Positions 61,184-64,000 of a stretch of 64,000 nucleotides of DNA are shown here, in pieces. The first letter of the stretch is position 1. The number at the start of each line of letters is the position of its first letter. A program made the position numbers and the translations under genes. The stretch spans positions 558,001 to 622,000 of the forward strand of contig PTFA01000364.1 in the NCBI GenBank assembly GCA_003342895.1, given 5' to 3'. The notes under the pieces were generated by a model, which searched no databases, was not told where the DNA came from, and was given only the letters and a program-made list of their open reading frames with translations. Source of the stretch: Casuarius casuarius. Its lineage: Eukaryota; Chordata; Aves; Casuariiformes; Casuariidae.

Positions 61184-62824
61184 GTGAGTGGCGATCTGTA
61201 CCCGTCACCCCTCGCGCTCCCCTCGATATTTGGTCGTGGAGACTGGAGGTAGCAGCCGGGCACCCGTGTGAGGGCCGCGTTAAGAGTTCAGGGTGGCTGG
61301 GGTGAGGCAAAGGCCTGGGCCTGGGCCTGGGCATGTCAGGGTGCTGGTGGAGAGGCTCTAAGGGAGGCAACCCAGATTCACCGGTGAGTGTGGCAGGCTT
61401 GGCAGTACCCCACGGTCTGGGAGGGGGGCATGGGGGATGGAGAGGGCTGAACCTGGGGAAAAGAAAGAGCTGGGGAATGTGTGTTTGGCCCTTTAGCGCT
61501 CACCTCCTTACTGCCCCCATGGGGCTGTGTATACAACAGGGTTGCTCCTGGGCTTTTACTGGTAGCAGCTTAGGGCCTTTTCAGGACCTGACTTGCTCCT
61601 GTAGGGATGCAACCTATTGGAAACGGGCTAAAGGTTACACATGCATCCTTATTTTGTGAGGATCTCAGTTTAAAGGAGTGGAGCAGATTGCAAAGGGCTT
61701 GGGTGTGTGCCTAGGTGACATGATCTCTGTGTAATGCTGAGTGTTTCTGCTGGTGACCATCAGTTAGGCAGCCTTTGATCCTATGGCTGTCTGCTCCCAA
61801 CACATAGGGCAGCAACTCTGTTTTTTATCTGCTGGACTTTTTCCCTTTTGTAGCTGTGCAGGTGATTCTTACAGAGAATTTTCTTGTTTCCTACCTGGCT
61901 GAATCAAATCCACCAATACAGAATGACATATTTTCTTTTTACTTCAGTTCTGCCTATGATCCTACATGACAAAATAATCAATACAATGTGTGTACTGTTG
62001 TTCTTTTATAGTTTGCCACAAGAGACAATCTCTGCCTAATTCATGACTGGAATGGTATCTGTTGCTGGTGCTCTCAAAAGGACCACACAGCATCTTACCC
62101 TGAAATCAATATATCTGAATTTGATCTTCTCCCTTGTCCTGTCTTCTCTCTGCCATTCTAAAATTTACATATTTTTTTTGTCCAGAAGGTCGAAATTAAA
62201 ATTGTGTGCTGCCCTAGGATGAATATTTTTCTAGTTCTTAACAAGCCCACAGAAGGAATGGCCAAAGCATTTAGTTTGAATTTATTTTAAAGCACTTCTT
62301 GCTTCAGGTGTGTTTATTGTGTGACTTTGTCCAGGAGACAATCTCTAGAGAGATCTTTGCTTCCTAGATCTTTTATCATCTGTTAAATCCTCTTTTCTCC
62401 AAAGCTGTGTGATTTGATGGCTACAGCAATGAGATATAAGAATCAGGACTGCTGTTTCTTTGTTCCAGCTTCTCTTCCCTCCAGCTTGCTGACTGATTCT
62501 GGACAAGTCACTTCACAGCTAAGTCTTGAGGTGTAAGGCACATCCTGTGTCTGTAAGGCAGGTACACATACTTTCTTCATTATTATGTACTCTATGGCTC
62601 TCAACTTCTGATGCAAATTATCTACTTTGCAAATATCTCTCCTGTCCTGTTTACAGAGGGTGTGGATAAAGAAAGTGTGGTGCTGTTTTCCAACAGGTTT
62701 GTGAATCTTGTTAAAAGCATTAATTTTTGATTCCTTCCTTGTTTCTAGATTCATAGCAATTGCTGAGAATGTGTGTGCACCCCTGGTGATTTCACGCTCT
62801 CATGTTGCATCCTTTGTTTGGCAG
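61184..62824 (+). other. FOXM1: FOXM1 intron 1
   Basis: From the GTGAGT donor to the acceptor TTTGTTTGGCAG. A CCTGGG hexamer repeat lies at about 61,306-61,331. No other feature recognised. Confidence 0.7.
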
Positions 62825-63421
62825 GATTTGTTCTTCTCCTTTTCAATGGAGACTGACTGCACAGATCAATAATGAGGACCAGCCCTCGCAGGCCCTTAAT
62901 TCTCAAAAGACGGAAACTGACCCTCCCACAGAAGGATGCAGCCAGTACTTCAGCAAGAGATGAGCCCAGTGGTCAGGCTAAAAAGACTCCTAAGCAGGAG
63001 TACAGCCAAGGGAACCAACACAGCAACCAACCCAGACACAAAATGGACTGTGGCCTGCAGAAATTCCCAGCAGGAATAAAGATCATCAACCATCCTATTA
63101 TGCCCAACACACAAGTGGTGGCCATCCCTACAAGTGCTAATATCCAGAGCATCATTGAAGCACTGACAGCGAAAGGAAAAGAATGTGGCAGCAACGGGCC
63201 CAACAAATTCATTCTCATTAGCAGTGGGGGCACCTCTCGTTCAGCAGATCCAGTAGCATCGCAACATCTCCCATCAGAAGAGAAAGCCAGTACAGCACCC
63301 AATGAGGCAGATGGTTGGGAAAGAGAGAAGAATGTTATCCAGACCCCTGGTTTTGCAGGAGGGACAATGCTCTGGCGCTCAGGAATTGATTCTATGGTTG
63401 GGCAGGAACAGGAAGGCAATG
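62825..63421 (+). CDS. FOXM1: FOXM1 first coding exon (partial gene); CDS starts at 62,872
   Basis: FOXM1 is a forkhead transcription factor that drives G2/M genes. The exon starts after the acceptor GGCAG at 62,824. The coding part, 62,872-63,421, gives 183 codons plus one base, ending at the donor ATG|GTATGT. The start RTSPRRPLILKRRKL matches human TSPRRPLILKRRRL, and KFPAGIKIINHPIMPNTQVV, ALTAKGKE and NGPNKFILIS are near-identical to human. This is the N-terminal autoinhibitory region; RRPL at residues 6-9 resembles an APC/C destruction box, as known for FOXM1. The forkhead domain and transactivation domain lie beyond the right edge. A short uORF overlaps the start codon. Confidence 0.95.
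62846..62872 (+). other. 8-codon uORF whose stop overlaps the FOXM1 start (TAATG)
   Basis: ATG at 62,846 opens a frame of eight codons that ends in TAA at 62,870-62,872. The final A of that stop is the first base of the FOXM1 ATG. The uORF start has T at -3 and G at +4, a moderate to weak context. It would be present in every transcript using this exon. Confidence 0.75.
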
Positions 63422-64000
63422 GTATGTAGTCTTTACCCTTTTCTTGTCTTGCCATATAGAGAACGAGACCTGAAGTGTGCCAATAAGTGTAGTGCCCAAA
63501 TATCAGTATGCAATAGTGAAAACTATTCAGTTAACTACAAAATAATTGATGTGCATTAGCTACTCATATGTAGTGAATCCTGAAGGATCTTATTGGATAT
63601 ATTTTTGTGCAAGAGACAGGTGTGGTGTATCAAGGTATATATAGTAGAGCAAAGTTTTAGTGCTGGGGAAAAAAGAGGAGTTGGTTGAGGAAATCAAGAC
63701 TAGAAGAACAAAATATTAAATTCCATTTAGCAAAAGGTTTACGACTGGAATCAAGACTAGCATAGAACATTCTAATGAGCGACAGAACACATGGGCCTAG
63801 AGCTTTGAAGCAGAGATGGTTTCCCCTCCTTTAATAACTGTGTGGTAAGTCTTTCCTACCTGGCTGTCTCATGAAGCTTCAGGGCAAATGCTAGAAGTGG
63901 GATGGATTTTATTTTGAATGGCTGCTCAGATCAAATGTGTGTTTACAACTTAAAAAAAAGCTTTGCTTCTTTGTGGCTGTAACAAATCTTATGCCATGGT
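63422..64000 (+). other. FOXM1: FOXM1 intron 2, start
   Basis: AT-rich sequence following the GTATGT donor, continuing past the right edge. No exon seen. Confidence 0.75.

Larger units (their letters stand above)
60700..61300. promoter_or_regulatory. Bidirectional CpG-island promoter of RHNO1 (minus) and FOXM1 (plus)
   Basis: The two genes are head to head, as in human. The core contains a (CCG)5 run and CCAAT box (GATTGG, 60,998-61,003), a GC box (61,013-61,021), a second CCAAT box (ATTGG, 61,039-61,043), an E-box CACGTG (61,054-61,059), and the E2F/CHR composite listed separately. There is no TATA box. Paired CCAAT boxes about 40 bases apart near a CHR are typical of genes repressed in G0/G1 by DREAM and activated in G2/M by NF-Y and B-MYB complexes. 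Confidence 0.85.

Noticed and set aside
62973..63455. 160-codon minus-strand frame over FOXM1
   Set aside because: Antisense shadow of the conserved FOXM1 coding exon; it has no recognisable protein features of its own.
1..64000. CRISPR arrays, operons, phage or plasmid features
   Set aside because: Direct repeats with spacers, tightly packed genes and bacterial signals are absent; the window is vertebrate chromosomal DNA.

Overview
The window is vertebrate nuclear DNA, almost certainly from a bird. It has multi-exon genes with GT-AG introns on an AT-rich background, three CpG islands and an avian-type CR1 LINE ending in the 8-bp repeats typical of that family. No bacterial, plasmid or phage features were seen.

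Four protein genes can be named from their translated exons. Left to right they are TEAD4 (minus strand, only its first coding exon and 5' region), TULP3 (minus, complete, 11 coding exons), RHNO1 (minus, complete, 2 coding exons) and FOXM1 (plus, only its first exons). As recalled, human 12p13.33 has the same order, FOXM1-RHNO1-TULP3-TEAD4, so this is the conserved block read from the other side.

Layout: 1-3299 is a TEAD4 intron. 3300-3554 is the TEAD4 exon that encodes the start of the TEA domain and begins at a TTG codon. 3555-16279 is a long TEAD4 5' intron holding a decayed CR1-like fragment near 12.6-13.15 kb. About 15.9-17.15 kb is the TEAD4 CpG island. 17.25-23.1 kb is intergenic. TULP3 runs from 55,813 down to 23,812. 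It has a 15.2-kb first intron, and an internally deleted CR1 copy lies in its second-to-last-but-one intron (24,617-27,949). The TULP3 CpG island (55.45-56.14 kb) lies about 0.7 kb beyond the RHNO1 stop codon. RHNO1 coding exons are at 57,157-56,510 and 59,384-59,217. A compact CpG-rich bidirectional promoter near 60.9-61.15 kb separates RHNO1 from FOXM1. FOXM1 has a non-coding exon ending at 61,183 and a first coding exon at 62,872-63,421.

Functional links: RHNO1 (9-1-1 clamp partner, replication-stress checkpoint) and FOXM1 (G2/M transcription factor) share a promoter carrying two CCAAT boxes, an E-box, an E2F site and an abutting CHR-like hexamer, which fits cell-cycle control of both. TULP3 (cilium trafficking adaptor) has an imperfect RFX X-box beside its start codon. 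TEAD4 is the DNA-binding partner of YAP/TAZ. I found no unprecedented system. The most interesting observations are an 8-codon uORF whose stop overlaps the FOXM1 start (TAATG), an Ala-Trp-Val in place of human Ser-Trp-Val in the RHNO1 9-1-1 binding motif exactly at a splice junction with a weak donor, and the non-AUG TEAD4 start. Coding-exon edges were placed by reading frame and splice consensus. Transcription starts, UTR exons and regulatory sites are less certain.
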